From assembly GCF_001556045.1 (NCBI RefSeq), contig NZ_LSIC01000012.1:62001-126000 (forward strand): a DNA stretch of 64,000 bases, read 5' to 3'. This DNA is from Bradyrhizobium sp. CCH5-F6. GTDB taxonomy: Bacteria > Pseudomonadota > Alphaproteobacteria > Rhizobiales > Xanthobacteraceae. The position numbers were made by a program, and so were the translations under genes. The notes beneath the pieces were generated by a model, which worked only from the letters and a program-made list of their open reading frames with translations, was not told the DNA's origin and searched no databases. Numbering within the stretch: the stretch's first letter is position 1; each line of letters opens with the position of its first letter. Shown here one piece after another: positions 8,770 to 17,060 of this stretch.

Positions 8770-9519
8770 TCAGGTCCGGCACCACGCCGCCAAAGTCGAT
8801 GGCGACATGCCCGCGCTGACGATACCGACCGCAATGATGGCGAGAGCCACGGTGTTCCGCAACCACCCTGCCGTCGCGCGACGCCGCAGCATCGGAAGCC
8901 CGAGGCCTGCGCCGAGCAGGACAGGCAGTGTGCCGAGGCCAAAGCCGCTCATTGCGAGCGCGCCGCCCAGCCACGAGCCGGACAGCATGGCGTAGAACAG
9001 CGCGCCGTAGACCATGGCGCAGGGCAGGAAGCCCCAAACTGCGCCGCTGACGAACAACCCAATCGTCGGCGGAAGCTGGATCGCGTGGGCGGCGGCGCCG
9101 ATCCTGGCGCTGACGGCTGCGGCCAGCCGGGAGAGCCAAGCCGGCAGGGACAGCACTTCGAGCATCGAAAGTCCGATCCAGGCGAGAGCCGCGGCCGCAG
9201 CCCAGCGCAGAATCGCATGAGCGAACGCGTGATCGAACGATCCGAACACGCTCGATCCGATCGCGCCGACCGTGGCGCCGGCCAGCACGTAGGCCGAGAT
9301 GCGTCCCGCATTGATCAGGACCGTCGCGGTCAACAGGCCCTGCCGCGGCCGGTTCGAACCGAAGTCGGCGGCGAAGTGCAAGGAGGAAGCAATGCCTGCA
9401 CACATGCCGAAGCAGTGCAGGCTGGAGGAAAAGCCAAGCAGAAGCCCGGCGACGAACAGCGGCTGGTCGAAATCGAACATTGCGAAAAGCAATTCATCCG
9501 AATTCGTCCCTGAAGGCAT
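8770..9519 (-). CDS. DsbD_2/TauE-SafE-like membrane protein (COG2836)
   Basis: A 249-aa integral membrane protein with about six TM helices. The family signature is HCFGMCAGI near residue 35 and the second repeat GFLPCAMVYGAL near residue 165, so a conserved Cys lies in each half. DsbD_2/COG2836 members sit beside heavy-metal and cytochrome-oxidase assembly genes and are thought to move reductant or metal across the inner membrane. It is last in the five-gene minus-strand operon led by a DUF2946 gene. The start could instead be the ATG at 9480, as neither has a strong ribosome site. Role inferred: redox or copper handling for the imported ligand. Confidence 0.75.
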   Translation of the reverse strand: MPSGTNSDELLFAMFDFDQPLFVAGLLLGFSSSLHCFGMCAGIASSLHFAADFGSNRPRQGLLTATVLINAGRISAYVLAGATVGAIGSSVFGSFDHAFAHAILRWAAAAALAWIGLSMLEVLSLPAWLSRLAAAVSARIGAAAHAIQLPPTIGLFVSGAVWGFLPCAMVYGALFYAMLSGSWLGGALAMSGFGLGTLPVLLGAGLGLPMLRRRATAGWLRNTVALAIIAVGIVSAGMSPSTLAAWCRT

Positions 9520-9549
9520 TGCGCTGCGTCAAAGTCGCACCGATCGTCG

Positions 9550-9780
9550 TCAATTGTCGATGAAGAGCCCCTTCGTGCCAATCGCCAGCGATCCGAAAGC
9601 GAAGCCAACCGGTATGAGGCCGACATCAAACAGGCTCCCGCCCGTCCTGGCCAGCAGCGTGCGCAGGCCGCCGACGTCGAGGAGATAGATCGCATACATG
9701 AACAGCAAGCCGATGCTCGCGCCCATCACGAAGGGGATGAGAATATGGATGGAGAACGACTTCAGTCCCTCACGTGTCAT
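9550..9780 (-). CDS. small two-helix membrane protein
   Basis: A 76-aa protein with two predicted membrane helices (about residues 9-30 and 50-70) and a short loop. GGAGAGGAAAC precedes the ATG, a strong ribosome site that supports it as a real gene. It lies 19 bp after the isonitrile-hydratase-like gene and 30 bp before the DsbD_2-like gene, all on one strand. I do not recognise a family. It could be an accessory subunit of the neighbouring membrane protein or a link to TonB-type energisation. Confidence 0.65.
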   Translation of the reverse strand: MTREGLKSFSIHILIPFVMGASIGLLFMYAIYLLDVGGLRTLLARTGGSLFDVGLIPVGFAFGSLAIGTKGLFIDN

Positions 9781-9799
9781 GTTTCCTCTCCAAGCTGGG

Positions 9800-10633
9800 C
9801 TATCTTCGCCGCACGCCCTCGCCTGTCGCCCTGGCGTTCTTCAGAAAGTCGACGAACATGTCTTCGATCAACGTGCGGGTATCGGTCGAGGCCGAAGCCG
9901 GAGATCCCGAATCGTAAGGCGGGGCCGGCGCGTATTCAGCCAGCAACTGCACGGCCTCCGCGTAGGGTCGATCCCTGAGATCGCCGACCATGGAGAGGCC
10001 GAAGTCGATTCCCGCGGTGACGCCGCCTCCGGTGATGCGGTTCCTGTCGCGTACGACACGCCCCTCGGTCGGGATCGCACCGAAGATGGGCAGCAGATCC
10101 CGCGTCGCCCAGTGCGACGTGGCCTTGTAGCCCTCGAGCAGTCCGGCGGCACCGAGCAGCAGCGAGCCGGTACACACAGACGTCACGTATCTTGCCCTGC
10201 TGCCGCGATCGGCGAGGAAGCGCATCGTCTCCTCGTCCTGCATGGCCGCCAGGGTGCCGTCAGTGCCGCCCGGGACGCAGATGACATCCAGATCCCGCGG
10301 GCAATCCTCGAACGACTTGGTCGGAACGATGGTCAGGCCCGCGTCGCTGGTCACGGGAGCCGTCGTCTTCGCCACGACGTGAACGGTAGCGCCGATCAGG
10401 CTGGTGAACATGTAGTGCGGTCCGACCATGTCGAGCACGGTGAAGGACGGATAGATCAGGAGAGCGATCTGTTCATGCCCCATCCAGTCGGCAGGCATGG
10501 AGGACATGTCGTGTGTCGATTTGGCTTTTGCGTCAGCCGCGCCGGCAGGTGCCGTCTGGCCGAGCGCTCGATGAAGCGGATGCATGGCGGCCAGCATCGC
10601 ACTCGCGGCAGCAATCTGTCGGCGCGTGATCAT
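9800..10633 (-). CDS. exported DJ-1/PfpI protein, isonitrile-hydratase (InhA)-like
   Basis: A 277-aa DJ-1/PfpI-fold protein. The core resembles isonitrile hydratase: the nucleophile elbow TSVCTGSLLLGAAGLL (Cys154), Asp68 in VLDMVGPH, then HWATRDLLPIFGAIP, GGGVTAGIDFGL and EYAPAPPYDSGSP. Isonitrile hydratases turn R-NC into N-substituted formamides, normally in the cytosol. Here an N-terminal TRR-containing signal (residues 1-25) predicts export, and residues 41-53 are rich in His and Met, as in copper-binding tails. The ATG at 10633, with GAGG upstream, is preferred to the TTG at 10645. It follows the TonB receptor by 8 bp. The activity and periplasmic location are inferences. Confidence 0.8.
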   Translation of the reverse strand: MITRRQIAAASAMLAAMHPLHRALGQTAPAGAADAKAKSTHDMSSMPADWMGHEQIALLIYPSFTVLDMVGPHYMFTSLIGATVHVVAKTTAPVTSDAGLTIVPTKSFEDCPRDLDVICVPGGTDGTLAAMQDEETMRFLADRGSRARYVTSVCTGSLLLGAAGLLEGYKATSHWATRDLLPIFGAIPTEGRVVRDRNRITGGGVTAGIDFGLSMVGDLRDRPYAEAVQLLAEYAPAPPYDSGSPASASTDTRTLIEDMFVDFLKNARATGEGVRRR

Positions 10634-10641
10634 ACTCAACC

Positions 10642-12960
10642 TCAATCGAACTTGTACGAGGTCTGCAGATAGAACGTGCGTGGCGCCCCCGGCGCCACCT
10701 GACCGCCAAACCAGGTGTACGGCGTGTAGTATTCCTGGCCGGTGAGATTCTTGACGACGAACGCCGCCCGGAACTTCTTCGTCTCATAAGCGATCCTGGC
10801 ATCAAGGGTGTAATAGCCCGCGGTGGACCAGCGGTTGAGCGAATCGACATACTGGCTCGACGCGGCGTAGATGCCGGCGCCGGCGCTCCATCCCGTCCAC
10901 GGACCGTCGAACTTGTAGTTGATCCACGCCCGCCCGGAATTCTGCGGCACGAAGGGCAGCTTGTTGCCTGCGGGCGCCGTGGGCGTATCCGTGACGAAGA
11001 ATGCATCGGTGTGCCCGAAGCTTCCCAGCACACTCCAGTTGCTGGTCGGCTGGAAGACGATATCCGCCTCGAAGCCGCGCGATTTCTGCGAGGACAGCGC
11101 GCCCGCAAAGGCCGCAGTGGTATAGGGAACGTTGTCGCGGTCGATGTCGAACACCGCCACGGTGCCCGTGAGCATGCCGCCCCAGTTGAACTTGATGCCG
11201 GCTTCACGCTGTTGCGACGTCTCGGGCGGGCCCGCGACGAACGCCGCCGAGAACGGCGTCCACTTCATCCCCTCTCCATAGCTTGCATAGAGCGAGAAGC
11301 CCTTGACCACATCGAACACGATGCCGGTGCGGGGCAGCGCCTTGGTGGCATCGGTCTTGAAGACGCCCGGCGGGGTCGTCGCGAACTCGTTATAGGTCGT
11401 GTCGATCGAATTCAGCCGCACGCCCGCCAGAAGATGGATGCGGTCGTAGATCGTCGACTGCAACTGCGTGTAGAGGGCTTTGGTGAGGTAGGTGTTGTCG
11501 AATTTGTTGAACTGAACGAACGTCGGCGAGCTTGGATCAGGCGTCGTGAACGGCGGAAATACCGGATTTGGGCTGCTGAGATCGACGGTGGCGCCCAATA
11601 GTCCCAAGAGATCCGTGTTCATGTATCCGGAATCCTCGACGCGGCTGTAGTCGGCGCCGAACAGCAAGGTGTTGGCGGTGGGGCCCACCGCAAACCTGGC
11701 CTTCACGCTCGGATTGATGCTGAATTCCTGCTGGCGGTCGAGGACGTCTACGTTGTTCACGTCGAAGAGCGCGGGCGGAAAAACCGGGGTACCGCCGGTG
11801 AAGGTCGCGTCATTGAGCGGACTTTGCGAGAATTGACGAAACTCGGACTGGCTCCACCTGGCCTTGATGTTCGCGGACCACACGTTGTTGAACTCGTGGT
11901 CGAGCGTAACAGTTGCGCCATGCAGGCGTGAATAGCTCTCCGGGATGTTGGGATCGCCGAAATAGAGATCTCGGCGCACGCGGTATGCGCCGAAAAGAGT
12001 CCCATCCACCGGCAGGCCGGGATAGGCCTGTTGGCGCTGCTCCGACACGAACCCCTGGATCGTCAGCGAGGTATCTTCGCGATTGGTCAACGTCAGGGTC
12101 GGGTTGATGTTGTAATGGCTGGGCGTGAGCACATCGGTGAAGTTCTTGCTCTGACCGTATTCGCCGGTGATGCGGAACAGCGCGGTCCTCGCATCGTTCA
12201 GCGGCTGATTGATGTCGAAATGCGGATTCCAGTACTGATAGCTCCCGAACGTGCCACCGACTTCGTATTTCGCCTTGTCGGTTGGAAGCTTCGAGATCAC
12301 GTTGATCGTGCCGCCGACGGGAGAGCCGGCGCCGCCGCCGTAGAGAAGCGCGTTGGGTCCCTTGAGCACCTCGATGCGCTCGACATTGGCGAGGCCGTCG
12401 CGATCTCCCGCCAGGAACAGATTGCCGGGATAGCCGTCGATCCACATCTCCGCGCCAAAACCGCGGATCCTGACCGGCACCTGCTCGACATTGCCGATCA
12501 TCCGCGTGTCGACGACCCGCACGTTGCTGACGTTGGTGACGGCTTCACTGACCGTCATCGCCCCCTGATCGTCGATGACGGAGCGCGGGATTACCACGAC
12601 GTTCTGCGGAATGCGCTCGAGCGCAGTGTCGGTCTTGGTCGCAGATGCGGCCGTGAGAGCGCGATAGCCCTGGACCGGCCCCGCCGTCGTCTGGGCCACC
12701 GGAATGCTCGGATTGATGGTCACACCCGCAGGAAGCGGCGGTACGGCAGAGGGCGCTGTCTGAGGCGGCGCCGTTCGTCGGGCGGTCGTGCGTGCCGCCG
12801 CCTGCGAGCGCCGCGTCGGCTTCGCAGCGCGTTCTGGGCTGGGAGCGTCGATCGTAACGGGCGGAAGCGTGGGGTCGGGACGAGTCTGGGCAAGCGACTG
12901 ATCGGATACGGCAACGACGATCGTTGCCGCCACACACACGGTGGGCAGATGACGCGACAC
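10642..12960 (-). CDS. TonB-dependent siderophore-type outer-membrane receptor
   Basis: A 772-aa outer-membrane active transporter. After a signal peptide ending near Ala24, the mature N-terminus has a TonB-box-like LPPVTIDAP. A long Arg/Ala/Pro linker follows, then a plug domain (IPQNVVVIPRSVIDDQG, RIRGFGAEMWIDGYPGN, VERIEVLKGPNALLYGGG) typical of the FhuE/FpvA siderophore class, and a beta-barrel ending in Phe-Asp (TSYKFD). The second gene of a five-gene operon, it starts 39 bp after the DUF2946 gene. No siderophore synthesis genes are in view. The neighbours point to copper rather than iron, so the ligand may be a copper-binding small molecule; this is inference. Confidence 0.9.
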   Translation of the reverse strand: MSRHLPTVCVAATIVVAVSDQSLAQTRPDPTLPPVTIDAPSPERAAKPTRRSQAAARTTARRTAPPQTAPSAVPPLPAGVTINPSIPVAQTTAGPVQGYRALTAASATKTDTALERIPQNVVVIPRSVIDDQGAMTVSEAVTNVSNVRVVDTRMIGNVEQVPVRIRGFGAEMWIDGYPGNLFLAGDRDGLANVERIEVLKGPNALLYGGGAGSPVGGTINVISKLPTDKAKYEVGGTFGSYQYWNPHFDINQPLNDARTALFRITGEYGQSKNFTDVLTPSHYNINPTLTLTNREDTSLTIQGFVSEQRQQAYPGLPVDGTLFGAYRVRRDLYFGDPNIPESYSRLHGATVTLDHEFNNVWSANIKARWSQSEFRQFSQSPLNDATFTGGTPVFPPALFDVNNVDVLDRQQEFSINPSVKARFAVGPTANTLLFGADYSRVEDSGYMNTDLLGLLGATVDLSSPNPVFPPFTTPDPSSPTFVQFNKFDNTYLTKALYTQLQSTIYDRIHLLAGVRLNSIDTTYNEFATTPPGVFKTDATKALPRTGIVFDVVKGFSLYASYGEGMKWTPFSAAFVAGPPETSQQREAGIKFNWGGMLTGTVAVFDIDRDNVPYTTAAFAGALSSQKSRGFEADIVFQPTSNWSVLGSFGHTDAFFVTDTPTAPAGNKLPFVPQNSGRAWINYKFDGPWTGWSAGAGIYAASSQYVDSLNRWSTAGYYTLDARIAYETKKFRAAFVVKNLTGQEYYTPYTWFGGQVAPGAPRTFYLQTSYKFD

Positions 12961-12999
12961 GGCGGCACTCCTTTGAAGGCTCGAAACGGAAAATTCGTC

Positions 13000-13392
13000 T
13001 CAAGCGTGCAAAGGTGGTCCTCGTGTCAGGCGCGGCTCGTGGGTCTGGCGGAGCAGAATGCCTGCCGACCGTGGCTCGACAATCGTCGTCGAAGGCGTCA
13101 GCCGCGCGACGTGAACAAGAAGGTTGGCGGTCGGAAGACTGGATTGCGCCGCGAAGGCGCAGATGTCGCAGAGCTTCTTGTGAAGCGCGGATTGACCGGG
13201 GTCCCTTTCGCCCGAGCGATCCATCTGCGATGAGCAGATCGACTGGTCCAGCGCGCCCGACAACAGATCGAACGCGTCCATGCGGGCAGCGATCGCGGAC
13301 GAGAAAATGACCTGTGAGGCAAGCAGGAAGGCGGCGGCGCAAACTGCCGCAGCCAGACCCCTGATGTTTCGTATGCCGCCGATCACTGTCAT
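13000..13392 (-). CDS. DUF2946-like secreted protein, operon leader
   Basis: A 130-aa exported protein: an N-terminal helix/signal (about residues 9-33), then a soluble part with paired cysteines (SICSSQ, and KLCDICAFAA, which fits the DUF2946 CP-C pattern). DUF2946 proteins accompany copper receptors and copper-resistance genes in many proteobacteria; their function is unproven. The ATG at 13392 directly follows GGGGAA and starts the family-like sequence, although the frame runs further upstream. It leads the operon that continues with the TonB receptor, and faces a second DUF2946 gene across a 318-bp intergenic region. Confidence 0.7.
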   Translation of the reverse strand: MTVIGGIRNIRGLAAAVCAAAFLLASQVIFSSAIAARMDAFDLLSGALDQSICSSQMDRSGERDPGQSALHKKLCDICAFAAQSSLPTANLLVHVARLTPSTTIVEPRSAGILLRQTHEPRLTRGPPLHA

Positions 13393-13710
13393 TTCCCCGC
13401 AGAAACAATACAGACCTGCGGACCGGTGTCCACTCTTCATCGACCGCGGCCGTCGATCTTTTCGCAACCGCGACCTCCTCATCGAGGCTGCTTGCATGAC
13501 GCCCAGGCCAAACGATGCCGGACGTCACGTATCGACCATGGCAGTCAGCCGGGCATTAAAGCCGGCCGATCGCATTGGCGAACTGGACACTTTGTCCAAG
13601 CGGTATCGATCTTCGCATCACGCGACCACAAATCATTCAGCCGAGCCCGGGCTTGCAACTTTGACTCGGCCCCTGCCTATGCTACGTCTGCCGGCGGGGA
13701 ATTGGGTGGA
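13393..13710. other. 318-bp divergent intergenic region between the two DUF2946 genes
   Basis: No gene is supported here. It must contain the promoters of both the minus-strand operon and the plus-strand DUF2946 gene. The only clear structure is the palindrome at 13584-13598. No convincing -35/-10 pair was found. Confidence 0.6.
13584..13598. promoter_or_regulatory. perfect 15-bp palindrome TGGACA-CTT-TGTCCA, candidate operator
   Basis: Two 6-bp arms in perfect inverted symmetry around CTT, in the region shared by two divergent DUF2946/TonB receptor operons. The form and place suit a dimeric regulator; which one is unknown, and it does not match Fur, Irr or NikR boxes. Confidence 0.4.
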
Positions 13711-14091
13711 ATGACGGGGCTCGTTCGCAAGCGATGGATCGGATGGGGGGCTGCATTCATTGCGGTCTATGCCCTCGTCTTCAACGTCATCCTCTCCAGC
13801 ATCCTCATCGCGAGCATCTCTCCGGCCGTCGCAGCGGCCGCCCATGAGCTCTGCACCACCAGCAACGACGACAATGCGCAACGCGACGCGGACAAGCGCA
13901 ACGGCAAGACGACCGTACGCTGCCCGCTCTGCCTCGGGCATCACGTCTCCGGCGCCCTGCCGCCGCCTCACCCCGCACTGACCGAACGCCTTTCGCTCGC
14001 CGCGCCTGCGGTCTACGCGTTTCGGCAGCGGATCGTCGCCCACGCGCGGTCCTTCGACCACCAGTCCCGCGGACCACCTGCCCTGACCTGA
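13711..14091 (+). CDS. DUF2946-like membrane/secreted protein
   Basis: A 126-aa protein with one N-terminal hydrophobic helix (residues 8-38), then a soluble domain with ELCTTS and the CPLCLGHH motif, a DUF2946 hallmark that could bind Cu(I) through Cys and His. The ATG at 13711 has GGGG and GGTGGA upstream. It lies 180 bp before a copper-receptor-like TonB gene on the same strand and is divergent from the other DUF2946 gene. Function unproven; by context a copper-uptake accessory. Confidence 0.75.
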   Translation: MTGLVRKRWIGWGAAFIAVYALVFNVILSSILIASISPAVAAAAHELCTTSNDDNAQRDADKRNGKTTVRCPLCLGHHVSGALPPPHPALTERLSLAAPAVYAFRQRIVAHARSFDHQSRGPPALT

Positions 14092-14271
14092 TGCTGCGCT
14101 GACCAGCGCAGACATTCGCGCGAAAGCTCCTCGTGCAGCTCCCGCCCTGGGACGCCATGCGGAGCCTGAGCTGCTTTTGCTTCACCCATTCCGCATCACC
14201 GGCAGGGGCCGCCCTCGCACGCCCCGCCTCCGTCATGCGCCAGTGCACTCTGGCCCGAAGAAGAAAAACAC

Positions 14272-16563
14272 ATGTCAAACACATCCATCAGCCTGCGCCG
14301 GTCAATACGGATCGCGACGACGGTGCTCGTCCCGCCCGCCCTGCTCGCCACCGTCGCCCTGCTTCCACCCTTCGCTACATCGGCACTCGCGCAAGCGCGG
14401 GAGAAACTGCCGCCGGTGACTGTTGAAGCGCCACACCAGCACAAACGGAAGCCGCGTGGCGTTGCCACCGCCGCACCGGCTGCTGCAACACCGGAACGAG
14501 GTCGAGCCGCGGCAGACGAGCGTCGGAATTCGGTGCCAGCCTCCGCCGAACTGCCGCCCGAAGCCGGCTTCAACCGCGGCCTGTCGTCGAGCGACTCCGC
14601 TTCGCTCGTCACCGACCTGCCAGGCGGCGCGGCATGGGGCGCCGGCGGCGTTTCGAGCCTGCCCGCGATCAACGGATTTGGCGCGGACCGGCTGCAGGTC
14701 GCGATCAACTCGATGCTGATCAGCCCGGCCTGCCCGAACGAGATGAATCCGCCGCTGTCGTTCGTGAACCCCGCGATGATCGCGAAGATGCGCGCCTATC
14801 TCGGCGTCGGGCCGGTGTCGGTCGGCGGCGACTATATCGGCAGCCGCATCGACGTCACCACTGCGCCGCCGGCCTTCGTGCCGGAGCAGGCGGGCTGGGT
14901 GACCAGCACGCAATTGTCGGGCTTCTTCCGCAGCAACGGCAATGCCTATGGGGTCGATGCCAATGCGACGGTGGCGAACCGCGACACCAGCATCACCTAT
15001 ACCGGTGGCTGGGTCCGTGCCGGCAACTACAAGGCCGGCGACGGCAGCACGATCAAGTCGACGCGGTACGAGACGCAGAACCACGCCATCAGCGTCTCCA
15101 AGCAGAGCTTCGGCAACCTCTTCACCTTCCAGATCGGCGGGCAGTTCATTCCGTACCAGGGCTACGTCAACCAGTACATGGACATGGTCTACAACCGCGG
15201 GCTCTATGCCAACGGGCGCTATGAGGGCGTGTTCGATTGGGGCAAGTTCGAAGCCAGCGCCTTCGTGCACCAGATCCGGCACACTATGGGATTCATCGCG
15301 CCCGACAAGGTCAGCGACATGCCGATGGACACCAAGAGCCTCGACATCGGCTATGCGCTGAAGGCGACCGTCGCGCTCTCCGGCCATGACCTGCTGCGGG
15401 TCGGCAACGAATTGGCGCTGAACCGGCTCGACGACTGGTGGAATCCGGTGGCGGGATCGATGATGATGAGCCCGAACGCGTTCATCAACATCAATGGCGG
15501 CACGCGCGACCGCGTCGGCACGTTCGTCGAGTGGGAACGCCATTGGGACCGGCAGTGGACCTCGATCGTCGGCCTGCGCAACGACGTGGTGTGGATGAAC
15601 ACCGGCAACGTGCAGGGCTACAATGCGATGAGCTACGGCGCGGATGCGGCTGCCTTCAATGCGCTCGACCGCGCCCGCACCGACGTCCATGTCGACGGCT
15701 CCGCGCTGATCCGCTACGAGCCTGATGATGTGAGCCAGTACGAGTTCGGCTTTGCCCGCAAGACGCGCTCGCCCAATCTCTACGAACGCTATGCCTGGTC
15801 CACCAATGCGATGGCCATGAAGATGATCGGCTGGTTCGGCGACGGCAACGGCTATGTCGGCAATGTCGACCTCAAGTCGGAGAAGGCCCACACCGTCAGC
15901 TTCACCGCCGGCTGGCACGATCCCGCGCAACGCATCTGGGACGTCAAGGTGACGCCCTATGCCAGCTATGTGCAGGACTATATCGACGTCGACCGCTGCG
16001 CGACCGCAAGCTGCCTCGCGAGCAATCCGGCCAACCTGACCGCCAGCACCGGCTTCGTCTACCTCCAGTTCGCCAACCACGACGCGACGCTCTACGGCGT
16101 AAACGTCGAGGGACGGCTGACCGTGTGGGATGATCCGGTGTACGGTCAGGGACAGGTTCGCGGCCTGATCGGCTATGTTCGCGGCCGGCGCACAGACGGC
16201 GTGGACCTCTACCACATGATGCCTGTCAACGCGAAGCTCGCGCTCGACCATCGCCTCGGCGGATGGACCAACAGCGTCGAGTTGCAGCTCGTCGGCTCGA
16301 AAGACCAGGTCAGCCAGGTTCGCAACGAATTGACGACACCGGAGTATGCACTGGTCAATCTGCGTACCGGCTACCAGTGGCAGCACGTCAGACTGGACCT
16401 CGGCATCGACAATCTGTTCAACCAGAACTACTACCTGCCATTGGGCGGCGCCGATCTGGTCGACTACAAGGTCGTCTCGATGATGGGGTCTTCGGCCGCC
16501 TACGGCTACAACGTGAAGGGACCCGGCCGCTCGTTCAACGCGCGGCTCGGCGTCAGCTTCTGA
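14272..16563 (+). CDS. TonB-dependent receptor related to the copper-receptor (OprC/NosA-like) group
   Basis: A 763-aa outer-membrane receptor with a signal peptide ending near Ala41, a TonB-box-like LPPVTVEAP, an Arg/Pro/Ala linker, plug and barrel, ending in Phe (LGVSF). The plug contains ACPNEMNPPLSFVNP and GPVSVGGDYIGSRIDV. A Cys-Pro-Asn-x-Met-x-Pro-Pro segment of this type is seen in copper-receptor-like proteins, where Cys and Met can bind Cu. It follows a DUF2946 gene, which fits copper import across the outer membrane. The substrate is inferred, not shown. The C-terminal half contains the usual NxxNLFNQNYYLP-type segment (DNLFNQNYYLP). Confidence 0.85.
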   Translation: MSNTSISLRRSIRIATTVLVPPALLATVALLPPFATSALAQAREKLPPVTVEAPHQHKRKPRGVATAAPAAATPERGRAAADERRNSVPASAELPPEAGFNRGLSSSDSASLVTDLPGGAAWGAGGVSSLPAINGFGADRLQVAINSMLISPACPNEMNPPLSFVNPAMIAKMRAYLGVGPVSVGGDYIGSRIDVTTAPPAFVPEQAGWVTSTQLSGFFRSNGNAYGVDANATVANRDTSITYTGGWVRAGNYKAGDGSTIKSTRYETQNHAISVSKQSFGNLFTFQIGGQFIPYQGYVNQYMDMVYNRGLYANGRYEGVFDWGKFEASAFVHQIRHTMGFIAPDKVSDMPMDTKSLDIGYALKATVALSGHDLLRVGNELALNRLDDWWNPVAGSMMMSPNAFININGGTRDRVGTFVEWERHWDRQWTSIVGLRNDVVWMNTGNVQGYNAMSYGADAAAFNALDRARTDVHVDGSALIRYEPDDVSQYEFGFARKTRSPNLYERYAWSTNAMAMKMIGWFGDGNGYVGNVDLKSEKAHTVSFTAGWHDPAQRIWDVKVTPYASYVQDYIDVDRCATASCLASNPANLTASTGFVYLQFANHDATLYGVNVEGRLTVWDDPVYGQGQVRGLIGYVRGRRTDGVDLYHMMPVNAKLALDHRLGGWTNSVELQLVGSKDQVSQVRNELTTPEYALVNLRTGYQWQHVRLDLGIDNLFNQNYYLPLGGADLVDYKVVSMMGSSAAYGYNVKGPGRSFNARLGVSF

Positions 16564-16953
16564 CCGGACCGGATGCCACGCGACGATATGTTCGAGATCG
16601 CCGCGTGGCGGACCGGGGCCGTTGCTCATGCGTGGCCTGGAGGCGCCGTCCAGTCGCGGAAACCGCCAATGCGTTGCCGCTGCCGACTGCGCCGGCTGTT
16701 CGGGAATCTGGAGCAGCGCGAGACGTCTGCGGACAGCCCTGGGGACAAAGCGTCATGTGGACGGCCATCGACTGGTCACGCCGTTGCCGGCGATTCCCAG
16801 GTGGTGGACAGCAGCTTTCCTACAGACCCCGCTGCCGCGAGGAGCGATGCGCTGCGCATGCCCGACGTCCGAGCACGTAACAGCCTGAATCCCGTCAGCT
16901 TTGCCGGAACACCCATCCACGCCCCCATGTTGGCCCGCAACTTGCTCATGCAA

Positions 16954-16981
16954 GTATGATGATCGACTCAAGTCGTCATAC
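16954..16981 (+). promoter_or_regulatory. NikR box 1, GTATGA-N16-TCATAC
   Basis: This is an exact match to the established nickel-repressor NikR operator: GTATGA at 16954-16959, 16 bases, TCATAC at 16976-16981. It lies 107 bp upstream of the TTG start of the TonB receptor gene. The TATGAT inside it resembles a -10 element, so bound NikR would block the promoter. Confidence 0.85.
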
Positions 16982-16985
16982 GCAG

Positions 16986-17013
16986 GTATGATCACCTGTA
17001 CGAGACATCATAC
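16986..17013 (+). promoter_or_regulatory. NikR box 2, GTATGA-N16-TCATAC
   Basis: A second exact NikR operator, 4 bp after the first (centre-to-centre 32 bp, about three helical turns, so on the same face). It ends 47 bp before the receptor start codon. A tandem pair suggests cooperative, tight nickel-dependent repression. Confidence 0.85.
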
Positions 17014-17060
17014 CGGTTGCCGGAGACCGTCGAGGGGCGACGTGAAGGCGGGGGGTTAAG

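Larger units (their letters stand above)
16564..17060. other. 497-bp intergenic region upstream of the NikR-controlled receptor
   Basis: The first 390 bp contain no gene I can support; the open frames there have no family features. CCACGCG and CGCGTGG (about 16575-16608) could form a weak hairpin after the copper-type receptor. The last 110 bp hold two NikR boxes and the leader of the next gene. Confidence 0.6.

Noticed and set aside
9519..9532. FixK2-like TTGACGCAGCGCAA (minus strand) before the DsbD_2-like gene
   Set aside because: It overlaps the start codon and lies inside an operon; functional only if the later start at 9480 is right, so not reported as a site.
16573..16959. 128-codon open frame between two TonB receptor genes
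   Set aside because: No ribosome site, no domain, Arg/Ser/Pro-rich translation typical of non-coding frames.
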